Shown: in pieces, positions 7,906-16,399 of the stretch
Numbering within the stretch: position 1 is the stretch's first letter
How the letters are laid out: the number at the start of each line of letters is the position of its first letter
Assembly (NCBI GenBank): GCA_000434395.1
Contig: FR878738.1
Location: 1 to 32,761 of the forward strand
Source of the DNA: Clostridium sp. CAG:568
Lineage (GTDB): Bacteria > Bacillota_I > Bacilli_A > RFN20 > CAG-288
Direction: 5' to 3'
DNA length: 32,761 bases
Program-made: the position numbers and the translations under genes
The notes under the pieces: model-generated
Told to the model about the DNA's origin: nothing
What the model saw: the letters and a program-made list of their open reading frames with translations, nothing else
The model's database searches: none

Positions 7906-9303
7906 ATGAATAACTTGAGAAAAACTGTAAGACCTAAAGCTCACGCTTCACCGAGAGAAAACACTATGTACAGATCATTTGGATCTTTATATAGTAGAGG
8001 AAAGTATCATATCTTTTTCGAGCATTTTCCTTTCGGGCTTTATTCCTCACATAGATTTGTGGGTCATGCTGAGAGCGATGACTTAATCTTTTGGAAATCC
8101 AAACCAATAGCCATTTATTCGACTAAGACTAATGATTTCGATGGCGCATATGAAGGAAGCTGTCTCGAAGATGAGTCTGGTATGGTTCTCTATTACATGG
8201 GAATCAATTATACAACTCGCGATATGGACGATGTTAATTCATATGTTCATAACACACCGATAAAGACCAACTTGATGGCTTGTCATTCATTTGATACTAC
8301 TAGCTCAGAATTTGATAATGTAAAAAAGAAAGAGACATTATTCTCTGATTCGAATTTTGTCGAAATGGGATTTGAAAGTGGATCTATCAAAGACCCTGAA
8401 GCATATAAGATTGACGATAACACTAGATTCATCACTTTCCTAGCCAAAGATATCAAATCAAAGAAACAGGCCTTAGGGTTCATTAAAGCTATTAAAGAAA
8501 AAGATGGTTCTTTTTCCTATCAATATGTCGGAAAACAACTTTTAGAAAAAGAAGATGAAGAGATTAGAACAATAAAATTCTTCAAGTCAGAAGACAATTA
8601 TTTGGTTACATTAGAATCCAATTTCCCCAAGATAAAAATGGAAAGGGAGCAATTACCTGAGTTCAAAGTCTTTGTTGGACGTGGTACTATCGATTTTGAA
8701 AAATGCAAATTTAAAATTGAAGTAAATTCCCTTGTTCCTTTAGATTACGGATTTGATGTCAGAGCTCCTAAAGTCGCCTACGATACTAGAAACCTACCAT
8801 ACATAATGTGTTCAACAAAAATGACTCATGATATTAAAGGGTCTATGGGAATGATAACTTTGCCTAGACGTGTGACATGTAACAGTGATGGATCGATAGA
8901 AACTTATATTCATCCAATAATCACTCAAAGAATGATATATAAATCTAACGATGAAAAAATTAGGCAGACACATTTTCCTTTGTTGATAACTGCCAACTTA
9001 AGAGATAGTTCATCTATCGCTGTCGGCGGTTTGGGTATTTATAGAACTGATGGCATTCTTCATGTTGATAGGAGAAATATATCCGACCTGCCTAAAGAAG
9101 GTCATGTCAGAATCAATGTCGCCAAAATCCCAGTCAAAGACCAAGTCACTTCTTTAAGAATTTTCTTGGATCAGGATATAGTTGAAATTGAAATCAATGA
9201 AAAACAAATGATTTCATTCATCACTCTTAGCGATGATACGACAATTAAGCAATCCGGTATTGAGAATTATGAGACATATACATTGAATCAAACTAAGATT
9301 TGA
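7906..9303 (+). CDS. GH32-family (sucrose/fructan hydrolase) fold lacking catalytic residues
   Basis: Clearly a glycoside hydrolase family 32 protein: five-blade propeller then a C-terminal beta-sandwich, 465 aa. Recognisable motifs are RPKAHASP (9-16), GKYHIFFEHFPFG (32-44), GHAESDDLIFWK, GAYEGSC (80-86), LDYGFDVRAPK and LRIFLDQDIVEIEIN near the end. In active members the nucleophile Asp sits in WMNDPNG; here the aligned segment is TMYRSFG (20-26), with Arg23 at the Asp position. The acid/base Glu of the ECP motif aligns with Arg221 in IRTIKFF (220-226). Only the transition-state Asp survives (Asp163 in KDP). The protein should not hydrolyse by the normal mechanism. It might bind sugar as a sensor or lectin, or act on a different substrate. 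Stop codon directly abuts the rsmF stop on the other strand. Confidence 0.75.
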   Translation: MNNLRKTVRPKAHASPRENTMYRSFGSLYSRGKYHIFFEHFPFGLYSSHRFVGHAESDDLIFWKSKPIAIYSTKTNDFDGAYEGSCLEDESGMVLYYMGINYTTRDMDDVNSYVHNTPIKTNLMACHSFDTTSSEFDNVKKKETLFSDSNFVEMGFESGSIKDPEAYKIDDNTRFITFLAKDIKSKKQALGFIKAIKEKDGSFSYQYVGKQLLEKEDEEIRTIKFFKSEDNYLVTLESNFPKIKMEREQLPEFKVFVGRGTIDFEKCKFKIEVNSLVPLDYGFDVRAPKVAYDTRNLPYIMCSTKMTHDIKGSMGMITLPRRVTCNSDGSIETYIHPIITQRMIYKSNDEKIRQTHFPLLITANLRDSSSIAVGGLGIYRTDGILHVDRRNISDLPKEGHVRINVAKIPVKDQVTSLRIFLDQDIVEIEINEKQMISFITLSDDTTIKQSGIENYETYTLNQTKI

Positions 9304-10584
9304 TCAATGGATTCTTAACCCTTTTGGAAGATAATTTCTAAATCTACCTTTTTTGCCTTTGAGGAAACCCAAAGGCATTTTCTTATATGAAGCAACAATA
9401 ATCTTGTCTTCAAAATTATCAGTCGACAGAAGCAAATCTTCACCTCTAATGTATTTCTTTGCATTATCTAAATTCAAATCTAGGCATCCAAATATTCCAT
9501 TTGCATGACAAAGGTCCCAATCATAAGGGCATTTTGCATAAGGAGTCAAATCATCGACTGCATAACCAATCTTTAAAGGATTTAAAGATAAAAATCTTTT
9601 ATCCATATTAGAAAATAATCTATCGATTCCCTTATATTTAACAGCGTAAAAATTATCAAAGCCTTTGATTGTTCTTTTATACTCAATCGGTTGAAAATCA
9701 TTTTCTTTGGAGTCGCCAAGTTTCTTTAGAATACATTGATATTGGCCTTCGCCCTTATAAAGCCCCGGAATATAGCGTCTTCCAATTCCTTCAATTCCTT
9801 TCAAGGATCCATCATCAGGAATATTTAACAATTCTACTTCATGATTTTCCATCAAATAACAAACGATTTGTTCATCTTCCTGCTTTGCATAAGAACAAGT
9901 TGAATATGAAATTAAACCATTCTTTTTGACTAATTTATAAGCTAATTCAATTAAATCCTTTTGTATAGGAACTAATTTCTCGACTTTTTCCCAAGACCAA
10001 TCATCTTCCATCTTTTCTTTTTTCCTTGTCATACCAGAACCTGAACAAGGAGCATCTAAAATTACACAATCAAAATATCCTTCAAAATCTTTCAAGAAAA
10101 CATGTGGATCTTGACTGGTAACAACAACATTTTCTATTCCAGATCTTTCTACATTGAGTTTTAAAACTTCAGCTCTTTTAAAAGAAATATCATTACATAC
10201 TAAAATACTCGGTTTTATCAAGGAAGATAAGGCTATTGACTTTCCACCTGGTGCAGCACATAAATCTAATATTTTTAAATCATTCTTGTCCTTGAGAAAC
10301 AAAGATAAATTCCTACTCACTGCAAAAGAAGAATGATCTAAAGGATAAAACGCGCCACCAAAATATAAAGGGTCATTTCCAACAAGAGTGCCGAAAGGAT
10401 AAGATAAAAATCCATATTCTTCATCTAACGCACCAGAAATATTTTCCTTAATTATTTCAAAAGAAATATTTTTAGGATTATAGCAAGCTCCTTTTATGGG
10501 ATCGTCATTCAATGAATTAATAAATTTAGTAAATTGTTCTTCATTCAAGCAAGAAAGTAAATCTTTATAATCCTTTTCTTCCAT
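9304..10584 (-). CDS. rsmF: RsmF-type rRNA m5C methyltransferase (NOL1/NOP2/sun family)
   Basis: SAM-dependent rRNA (cytosine-C5) methyltransferase. All motifs are intact: SAM site LDLCAAPGGKS, motif IV LDAPCSGSGMTR with the release cysteine, and motif VI SYSTCSY with the nucleophilic cysteine. A C-terminal ~130-residue portion (from about 300) resembles the PUA-like RNA-binding region of RsmF/YebU. I start at the ATG at 10584 because GGAGG lies just upstream of it; the longer frame to 10614 would place that SD inside the gene. 426 aa. This intact paralogue contrasts with the degenerate RsmB-like protein at 471-1787 and may be the only working m5C enzyme of this family in the window. Confidence 0.88.
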   Translation of the reverse strand: MEEKDYKDLLSCLNEEQFTKFINSLNDDPIKGACYNPKNISFEIIKENISGALDEEYGFLSYPFGTLVGNDPLYFGGAFYPLDHSSFAVSRNLSLFLKDKNDLKILDLCAAPGGKSIALSSLIKPSILVCNDISFKRAEVLKLNVERSGIENVVVTSQDPHVFLKDFEGYFDCVILDAPCSGSGMTRKKEKMEDDWSWEKVEKLVPIQKDLIELAYKLVKKNGLISYSTCSYAKQEDEQIVCYLMENHEVELLNIPDDGSLKGIEGIGRRYIPGLYKGEGQYQCILKKLGDSKENDFQPIEYKRTIKGFDNFYAVKYKGIDRLFSNMDKRFLSLNPLKIGYAVDDLTPYAKCPYDWDLCHANGIFGCLDLNLDNAKKYIRGEDLLLSTDNFEDKIIVASYKKMPLGFLKGKKGRFRNYLPKGLRIH

Positions 10585-10651
10585 AATAGAACCTCCGTAA
10601 CAAACCCCTTTCAATAATACAACAATAAAGTGATTTTTTAAAATGTTGTTA

Positions 10652-10657
10652 TATAAT
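10652..10657 (+). promoter_or_regulatory. -10 box upstream of the 175-aa orphan
   Basis: A perfect TATAAT lies 39 bases before the ATG at 10696. The -35 is not clear. The region also has to hold the divergent rsmF promoter. Confidence 0.5.
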
Positions 10658-10695
10658 AATCAACGTCGTTAAATAGAAAAGAGGAAAATATATAT

Positions 10696-11223
10696 ATGGC
10701 AAAGAGAAGAAATGGAAAATCTTTTAAGAAAGAAATTGTTAAAGAAGAACCCAAGGTAGAGAAGAAGGTAGAGAAGAAGGTAGAGAAGGTTGTTGTTAAT
10801 GAACCTAAATCAAATTGGGTAGGCACCGAGGATCTTTATATCGTTGAAGGAAACAACAAGATCGATGCTGCTCACCAATTCAAATCACAGGTTTCTGGTA
10901 TTTATGGTGTAAAGGAATATTTCTGGAAAGGAATTATTCACAAGGGACTCATCAAGTTTGTCCGCTCTAGTGGAAAAGTTGTTCCTGTTCCCGCAGATTC
11001 TAACCACGGTTATACCTTAGTCGGAAAAGCAAAAAATATGATTTTACCCGAGAATGCTCTTGAAGTATTGTCAGAGTCTGGCGACCAAGCCTATGTTTAC
11101 ATTCAACCTGAGTCTTTTATCAAATATACTGGTGATGAGAACGAACACACCATCTATGTACGTATCTACGATAACAACTCTGGCGATAACAACGATCGTT
11201 GGTTGACCCTTTCTATTGAATAA
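10696..11223 (+). CDS. Orphan protein with Lys-rich N-terminus, codon use of a highly expressed gene
   Basis: I do not recognise this 175-aa protein. Residues 1-35 are very basic and contain KVEK three times in a row, coded by three identical 12-base repeats. Residues ~40-175 look like a compact beta-rich domain (for example WVGTEDLYIVEG, GIYGVKEYFWKGII, HTIYVRIYDNNSG, WLTLSIE) with no signal peptide or membrane helix. Codons shift to forms used in the ribosomal protein genes here: AAC, CAC, TAC, ATC and CGT/CGC, where most neighbours prefer AAT, ATA and AGA. With its own -10, SD and the strongest terminator of the window, this suggests an abundant cytosolic protein. A basic tail plus a domain could mean nucleic-acid or ribosome binding, but that is inference. 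Confidence 0.8.
   Translation: MAKRRNGKSFKKEIVKEEPKVEKKVEKKVEKVVVNEPKSNWVGTEDLYIVEGNNKIDAAHQFKSQVSGIYGVKEYFWKGIIHKGLIKFVRSSGKVVPVPADSNHGYTLVGKAKNMILPENALEVLSESGDQAYVYIQPESFIKYTGDENEHTIYVRIYDNNSGDNNDRWLTLSIE
10753..10788 (+). repeat. Three perfect 12-base tandem repeats
   Basis: AAGGTAGAGAAG occurs three times head to tail, in frame, coding KVEK each time. Slippage would add or remove four residues without breaking the frame. Confidence 0.9.
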
Positions 11224-11242
11224 TCCGAACAATTTCAAGCAG

Positions 11243-11266
11243 AGGGCGGTTTTCCGCCCTTTTTTT
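11243..11266 (+). terminator. GC-rich Rho-independent terminator
   Basis: AGGGCGG (11243-11249), TTTT loop, CCGCCCT (11254-11260), then a T run. It ends the transcript of the 175-aa orphan. Confidence 0.92.
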
Positions 11267-11286
11267 AATAAGAAGAGGATAAATAT

Positions 11287-12201
11287 ATGAAAAAAGAAAA
11301 TTTGCCATTAAGTGAAAAACAAATAAACAAAATGAGAAAAGGAAAAATGGGATCAAAACTAAGAATTCCTTTTTTAGTATTCACATTATTATTTGCAATG
11401 ATATCCGTATCCCTATCGGTTGTTGCTTTTAATAAGAATGCTTCGCCATTAACAAAAATCTTCCTATATATTTTCCTTTCTTTAACCATCATTTGCTTTA
11501 TTATTTTGATTATTCCAACATTCTTTCCCAAGCAATGGATTAGATGCTTGAACAATCAATTATTTAATGAAACATTTAAGGCTGAACCGACAAACACTAA
11601 TTTTCCAATTGATAGAAATTATTTAGTCGCCAATGAAATAGATGTCTCTGTCATAGATCAGTTGAATGAAGATGCTATTTTTTCCTTCAATAATGGTACC
11701 ACAACTTTATTAGACATAAGAAAAGGCTTGAGAACTAAGCCAAGAACTCAAAGCAATACTCTAGATCAAAACGAAATTTTTAATGGTACTGTATGTATCT
11801 TTGAAAACAAATCTTGGTCTTTTAGTAAAAGAATTGAGATTAGAAAGGAAAACTCTGACTTAGAAATCAGTCCATATATTGGAAATAATTTGAAATGCGA
11901 TACGAAATCAATCGAAAGAAATTGTGTTTATTACGAAGATGAAATTCAAAAGAATTATCTAGTAAGTAATATCAACATAACTAAACTATTAGATTTCATC
12001 AACAATACTTTTTCATGTGATTACGCACTGATTTTCAACGGCGATAAAATTTCGATATTATTATCAAATCAAAGGCTAAATATACATCCGATTTCATATA
12101 AAGAATTGAAGCCTATGGATAAATATATTTCAAAGAAAATAAGTCTTACTAACTATGCAAAGTTAAATGATTTAGTTATCAATTTATTTGAGAGACAATA
12201 A
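11287..12201 (+). CDS. Membrane-anchored protein, possibly DUF3137-like
   Basis: 304 aa. A basic N-terminus (1-25) is followed by two membrane helices at about 28-48 and 58-77, then a ~220-residue soluble part. The pattern in the soluble part (IFNGTVCIFE, then an NCVYYEDEIQKNYLVS segment, then a stretch about an F-S-C-D-Y-A-L-I-F core followed by ISILLSNQR) resembles the DUF3137 family, whose function is unknown. This match is by eye and tentative. SD AGAAGAGGA lies at 11271-11279. It is expressed downstream of a strong terminator, so it may depend on readthrough or a weak promoter in the terminator-to-start gap. Confidence 0.55.
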   Translation: MKKENLPLSEKQINKMRKGKMGSKLRIPFLVFTLLFAMISVSLSVVAFNKNASPLTKIFLYIFLSLTIICFIILIIPTFFPKQWIRCLNNQLFNETFKAEPTNTNFPIDRNYLVANEIDVSVIDQLNEDAIFSFNNGTTTLLDIRKGLRTKPRTQSNTLDQNEIFNGTVCIFENKSWSFSKRIEIRKENSDLEISPYIGNNLKCDTKSIERNCVYYEDEIQKNYLVSNINITKLLDFINNTFSCDYALIFNGDKISILLSNQRLNIHPISYKELKPMDKYISKKISLTNYAKLNDLVINLFERQ

Positions 12202-12210
12202 TTCTAATAA

Positions 12211-12240
12211 TTACCATTCTATCTATACTTTTTGTATAAT
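12211..12240 (+). promoter_or_regulatory. Promoter of pdp
   Basis: TTACCA (12211-12216) and TATAAT (12235-12240) are spaced 18 bases apart. The start codon follows at 12265 with AGGGGG as SD. Confidence 0.6.
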
Positions 12241-12264
12241 ATATACATCTAGGGGGACTTGAAT

Positions 12265-13566
12265 ATGTGGATGTATGACATTATCGATAAGAAAAGAAAC
12301 AAAGAAGTATTAACCAAAGCTGAAATAGAGTATTTTGTAAAAGGATATACAGATGGAGATATTCCTGACTACCAGGCTTCCGCTTTGTTGATGGCTATTT
12401 GCATTAACGGAATGAGTGATGAAGAAACATTCGACTTAACTAATGCGATGCTTCATTCTGGAAAGATTATTGATCTATCTCCAATAAAAGGAATAAAGGT
12501 AGATAAACACTCTACAGGTGGTGTTGGAGATAAGGTATCATTAGTTTTAGGCCCTATGCTTGCTGCTTGTGGTGTTAAATTTGCAAAGATGAGTGGTCGT
12601 GGCTTAGGACATACAGGTGGAACTTTGGATAAGCTTGAATCAATCCCCGGATTTCAAGTGCAATTATCCACTGAAAAATTTATAGATCAAGTAACAAGAA
12701 TCGGATTGGCTATCATTGGACAATCCAATGAAATATGCTTGGCAGATAAAAAACTTTATGCTTTGAGAGATGTAACAGCTACAGTTCAAGCCATTCCCTT
12801 AATCGCTTCTTCTATAATGAGTAAAAAGCTTGCTGATGGTTCAGATGTTCAACTTCTCGATGTCAAATATGGTAGCGGAGCTTTTATGAGAAACATTGAT
12901 GAAGCTACAAAATTAGCAAAATTAATGGTAGAAATAGGAAAAAGAGCCGGTAAGAAGACATGTGCTGAAATAACCAATATGAACCAACCTTTAGGAATGG
13001 AAGTAGGAAATAGCAACGAAGTAATAGAAGCTATTAATACTCTACATGGGAATGGGCCAAAAGATCTTATGGAAATTTGCTATTCCTCAGGTTCCACTTT
13101 ATTGATTATGGCTCATGTTGCTAGCAATATGGAAACAGCAAGAAAAAGACTTGAAGAAGTCATTCAAAATGGAATGGCCTTTGATTGTTTCTGCAGAATG
13201 GTAGAAGCACAGGGTGGAGATGTTAGATTTGTTAAAGATACAAGTTTGTTTCCTAAAGCAACTTACAACGTAGATGTCAAAGCTGTATCTGATGGTTTCG
13301 TAAAATCAATGGATGCAAAAACGATTGGATTAGTGTCTTGCCAAATAGGTGGTGGTCGTGAAAAAGAAGGAGATGTCATCGACCACGCCGCCGGTATTAC
13401 TCTAAAGAAAAAGATTGGGGACAAAGTCCACAAAGGCGAAACAATTATGGTAATTCACTCTGATAGACCTAATCTGGAAAATGCTCAAAGAAAATTAGCT
13501 CATTCGTTTGAGACATCTCCTATTTATCCAGATATGCTTCCATTAGTAGAAAAGAGAATAGACTAA
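12265..13566 (+). CDS. pdp: Pyrimidine-nucleoside phosphorylase
   Basis: Phosphorolysis of uridine, thymidine or deoxyuridine to base plus (deoxy)ribose-1-phosphate, in nucleoside salvage. The family signature SGRGLGHTGGTLDKLESIPGF region is present (about residues 110-131), preceded by the phosphate-binding KHSTGGVGDK near residue 80; KYGSGAFM lies near 200. Length 433 aa is normal, with the C-terminal barrel-sandwich hybrid domain (about 345-433). I use the ATG at 12265 because AGGGGG at 12251-12256 is eight bases ahead; the upstream TTG at 12259 is too close. The broad-specificity Firmicutes form (Pdp) is more likely than thymidine-specific DeoA, but sequence alone does not settle it. The ABC-F gene follows by 20 bases. 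Confidence 0.92.
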   Translation: MWMYDIIDKKRNKEVLTKAEIEYFVKGYTDGDIPDYQASALLMAICINGMSDEETFDLTNAMLHSGKIIDLSPIKGIKVDKHSTGGVGDKVSLVLGPMLAACGVKFAKMSGRGLGHTGGTLDKLESIPGFQVQLSTEKFIDQVTRIGLAIIGQSNEICLADKKLYALRDVTATVQAIPLIASSIMSKKLADGSDVQLLDVKYGSGAFMRNIDEATKLAKLMVEIGKRAGKKTCAEITNMNQPLGMEVGNSNEVIEAINTLHGNGPKDLMEICYSSGSTLLIMAHVASNMETARKRLEEVIQNGMAFDCFCRMVEAQGGDVRFVKDTSLFPKATYNVDVKAVSDGFVKSMDAKTIGLVSCQIGGGREKEGDVIDHAAGITLKKKIGDKVHKGETIMVIHSDRPNLENAQRKLAHSFETSPIYPDMLPLVEKRID

Positions 13567-13586
13567 TATAATTTGAGGTGTTTTAT

Positions 13587-15500
13587 ATGGAATCAGAAAT
13601 TTTGCTACAGGTTCAAAATGCCTGTAAGGTTTATGATGCGGAAAGATTATTTAATCCTGTCACTTTCGAAGTAAAAAGCGGAGAACGAATAGCTTTAATA
13701 GGACCAAATGGTGGTGGAAAATCAACAATTCTTAAGATGATTATGGGTGATTTGCCTACAGATGAAGGATTGATAATAAAAAAGAAGAATTTATCTATAG
13801 GCTATCTATCACAGGCTGTGATTTCTGGAAAAGACCAAACTTTATATGAAGAAGCAAGTGAAGTCTTTGATAAGGCTAAAAGAATACAAGATGAAATAAA
13901 CGATATTTGTACAAAAATGTCGCTAGATCCTTCAAATTTACAGCTTCAAGATTTATATGCAAAAAAAGAAGCGGAACTAGAAAGATCAGGTGGATACGAT
14001 TACGAATATAAGATTAAGACAATTCTAAATATGTTCGGCTTCCAAGAGAATGTTTGGAATAGAAAAATAAGCACCTTTTCCGGTGGTGAAAAATCAAGAA
14101 TGGCTTTTTCTAAGCTTTTGTTATTAAATCCTGAAATTCTAATCTTAGATGAACCTACCAATCATTTGGACATTGTCACAATAGAATGGCTTGAAGACTA
14201 TTTAAAATCATATCAAGGCGCTATTTTATTTGTCTCACACGATAAAGCTTTCATCAACAATATAGCCAATAAAATACTAGAGTTAGAAAACAAAACTCTA
14301 AGTGTTTATTATGGAAATTATGATAAATACGCTTTAGAAAAGAAGCACAGATATGAAATACAACTAAAAGCCTATAACCATCAACAAGAAGAAATGGCTA
14401 AAATCCAGCGTTTTATCACTTTCTATATGCCAAAGCCTAGATTCGTTTCTCGTGCTCATGACCGTGAAAAGAAATTGGCTAGATTAGAGGCGAATGCAAT
14501 AGATAAGCCTACTATTCAAAAAAACAAGGTTCATATAGATTTCAAGGGTGAAACTAGAGAAAAAAGAGAGCTTATTAGATTTAAAGATGTATCTATAGGA
14601 TACTCCGACGGCAATGCTCTTATTAGTGATATTAGTTTCACTTTAAGAGGACAAGACCACCTAGTAATAATGGGGGCTAACGGAGCCGGCAAAACTACAT
14701 TCATCAAAACTTTAATGGGCAAGATAAAGCCTAAGAGCGGTGATATAGAATTCATGACAAGACTCAATATTGGTTATCTCCAACAAGATTTTATGAATGT
14801 TCAAGACCCTAGAACAATTTTTGATTATTTCAAAGACTTATTTCCAACAATGGAAGATCAACAAATCTATGATCATTTAGGAAAGTTCTCTTTCACATAT
14901 GATGACGACAACAAAAAGACTGTTGACTCTTTGTCTGGTGGGGAACAAATGCGTGTCATTTTAGCAAAGCTTTGCTTAATGAACTACGATATTCTAATAT
15001 TGGATGAACCTACCAACCATCTAGACTTAATGACTAAAAGCGAATTGGAAGATGCCTTGAGCAATTACAAGGGTACGCTTATTGTAATCAGCCACGATCG
15101 TGACTTCATCGATGTTATTGCTGATAAGATTCTTTATTTTCACAACACTCATCCTTATTTCCATGTCGGATCATATTCCGAATTCCGTGACACGGGATTA
15201 AAACTAATCATGGAGCAAGAAAAGTCAATGATCAACAACCCCGTTCAAACCAAAACGGTAAAGGTCCAAGATAAAACAATTGAAGTAGAAAAGCCTAAGA
15301 AGGTATCAGAATACACCATCGAACACTTGATGGAAAAAATCTCAAAGAAGGAAGAAGAAATAAAGGAATTAAAATCAAAGATTGATGACCCTGAATTCTA
15401 TACTAATTCCGAAAAACTTAATAGCTTGCAAAAATCAATAGATTCAAAGCAAGAAGAAGTAAATGAATTATATGCAACTTTAGAAGCTATGACAAATTGA
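13587..15500 (+). CDS. ABC-F family ATPase (translation factor type)
   Basis: Two ABC domains in one chain with no membrane part, 637 aa. Domain 1 has Walker A GPNGGGKST, signature FSGGEKSR and Walker B LILDEPTNHLD. Domain 2 has GANGAGKTT, LSGGEQMRV and LILDEPTNHLD. Between them is the ABC-F linker with RFVSRAHDREKKLARLE, which enters the ribosome near P-site tRNA in studied members. A C-terminal coiled coil (about 560-637, rich in KEEE and LKSK) resembles Uup/YdiF-type proteins. It probably relieves stalled ribosomes; an antibiotic-protection role is possible but not indicated. The ATG at 13587 is chosen, as GAGGTG at 13575-13580 is its SD and contains the alternative GTG start. Confidence 0.92.
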   Translation: MESEILLQVQNACKVYDAERLFNPVTFEVKSGERIALIGPNGGGKSTILKMIMGDLPTDEGLIIKKKNLSIGYLSQAVISGKDQTLYEEASEVFDKAKRIQDEINDICTKMSLDPSNLQLQDLYAKKEAELERSGGYDYEYKIKTILNMFGFQENVWNRKISTFSGGEKSRMAFSKLLLLNPEILILDEPTNHLDIVTIEWLEDYLKSYQGAILFVSHDKAFINNIANKILELENKTLSVYYGNYDKYALEKKHRYEIQLKAYNHQQEEMAKIQRFITFYMPKPRFVSRAHDREKKLARLEANAIDKPTIQKNKVHIDFKGETREKRELIRFKDVSIGYSDGNALISDISFTLRGQDHLVIMGANGAGKTTFIKTLMGKIKPKSGDIEFMTRLNIGYLQQDFMNVQDPRTIFDYFKDLFPTMEDQQIYDHLGKFSFTYDDDNKKTVDSLSGGEQMRVILAKLCLMNYDILILDEPTNHLDLMTKSELEDALSNYKGTLIVISHDRDFIDVIADKILYFHNTHPYFHVGSYSEFRDTGLKLIMEQEKSMINNPVQTKTVKVQDKTIEVEKPKKVSEYTIEHLMEKISKKEEEIKELKSKIDDPEFYTNSEKLNSLQKSIDSKQEEVNELYATLEAMTN

Positions 15501-15505
15501 TAATA

Positions 15506-16297
15506 TCACTTGTCAGTTTCAACTTTTGAACCATCATCAACTTCATTATCCCCTGCTTCATCACCATTTTTCAAAGTCTTTTTGATAATATCTTCTTTAA
15601 TTTTATCGCTCTCATTTAATAGTTTTAAATACATCAAAATTCTTTGGTTTGCCGCATCCTTCATTCCTTTAGAATCGCTGATTAACATAATTTCCTGTCT
15701 TGTCAGTTCTTTCAATACTTCATCAAATAAGTATTGTTTGAACAATAATGCTTTTGAAGAGTTCTTACTAATTTCATAAAGTAAAACAACATAATAATTT
15801 CCATCATTATTTTCAAGAATCTTAACCATCTTAACATTGCTAAGATTTATATCATTCTTTTGCGTTTTTAAATATCCAAGCTTAGGTACAAATATCATCT
15901 TAGTCTTAGGATTGAATGTAATAACACGTTTTTCATCTATAACACGATTGAAAGTAGCATAGGATTTTTCTGAGTCAACCAGCAAATAAGGAGGATCTAC
16001 TTTCTCCTTATTTGCTTGAGTTTTTATGAAATCTTTATAAGATTTAGGAACATAAGAAATAGTATTGAATATCGCATACATATCAGCCTTCTTAATAAAC
16101 TCATTCGGATTTCTATCGAGAAACCCTTGAAAGTAATTGAACAACTCACTTATAGACATCAACTTCTTTTCATCTCTGTACGTATCATCCATAAGACTCA
16201 TACACAAATTATATCCAGTTCTGCACCAAGATATTTCACTAGATATCCACTGTTTTTGGTCTTCAGTGGGGAAGACTTTAATTACTGTAGTTGCCAT
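15506..16297 (-). CDS. TnpB-like protein lacking the RuvC nuclease domain
   Basis: The first ~185 residues follow the layout of TnpB (IS605 OrfB) N-terminal halves: strand VIKVFPTEDQKQ, the CRTGYNLCMSL helix, ELFNYFQGF, the VPKSYKDFIK helix, then the beta-barrel piece with MIFVPKLGYLKTQ and NDGNYYVVLLYEIS. In TnpB the RuvC core with its D, E, D residues and a zinc finger follows at this point. Here a ~75-residue helical stretch and a very acidic tail (GDEAGDNEVDDGSKVETD) follow instead, with no RuvC motif. The frame is intact and has its own leader. The 3' end lies 5 bases from the ABC-F stop, so it is not flanked by insertion-sequence ends. Probably a domesticated TnpB fragment that may bind RNA or DNA without cutting; function unknown. 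Confidence 0.65.
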   Translation of the reverse strand: MATTVIKVFPTEDQKQWISSEISWCRTGYNLCMSLMDDTYRDEKKLMSISELFNYFQGFLDRNPNEFIKKADMYAIFNTISYVPKSYKDFIKTQANKEKVDPPYLLVDSEKSYATFNRVIDEKRVITFNPKTKMIFVPKLGYLKTQKNDINLSNVKMVKILENNDGNYYVVLLYEISKNSSKALLFKQYLFDEVLKELTRQEIMLISDSKGMKDAANQRILMYLKLLNESDKIKEDIIKKTLKNGDEAGDNEVDDGSKVETDK

Positions 16298-16393
16298 TTT
16301 TATATATTTACCTTTCCAATAATCCTTTCCAATTAGATAGCGTTTTCAGCATTACAATTAGACAATATTTTTTCTCATTTGTATAGTAGTAAA

Positions 16394-16399
16394 ATTATA
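16394..16399 (-). promoter_or_regulatory. Likely -10 box for the RuvC-less TnpB-like gene
   Basis: TATAAT on the - strand lies just after the tnpB stop and about 97 bases before the ATG at 16297. The leader so formed contains two copies of ATTGGAAAGG close to the start, the second possibly serving as a distant SD. Confidence 0.45.

Noticed and set aside
12259..12264. TTG start for pdp
   Set aside because: Only two bases from the AGGGGG SD; the ATG at 12265 has proper spacing.
13578..13586. GTG start for the ABC-F gene
   Set aside because: The GTG is part of the SD for the ATG at 13587.
16016..16336. Two + strand frames over the start of the TnpB-like gene
   Set aside because: They are antisense to it, lack ribosome sites and show no family pattern.
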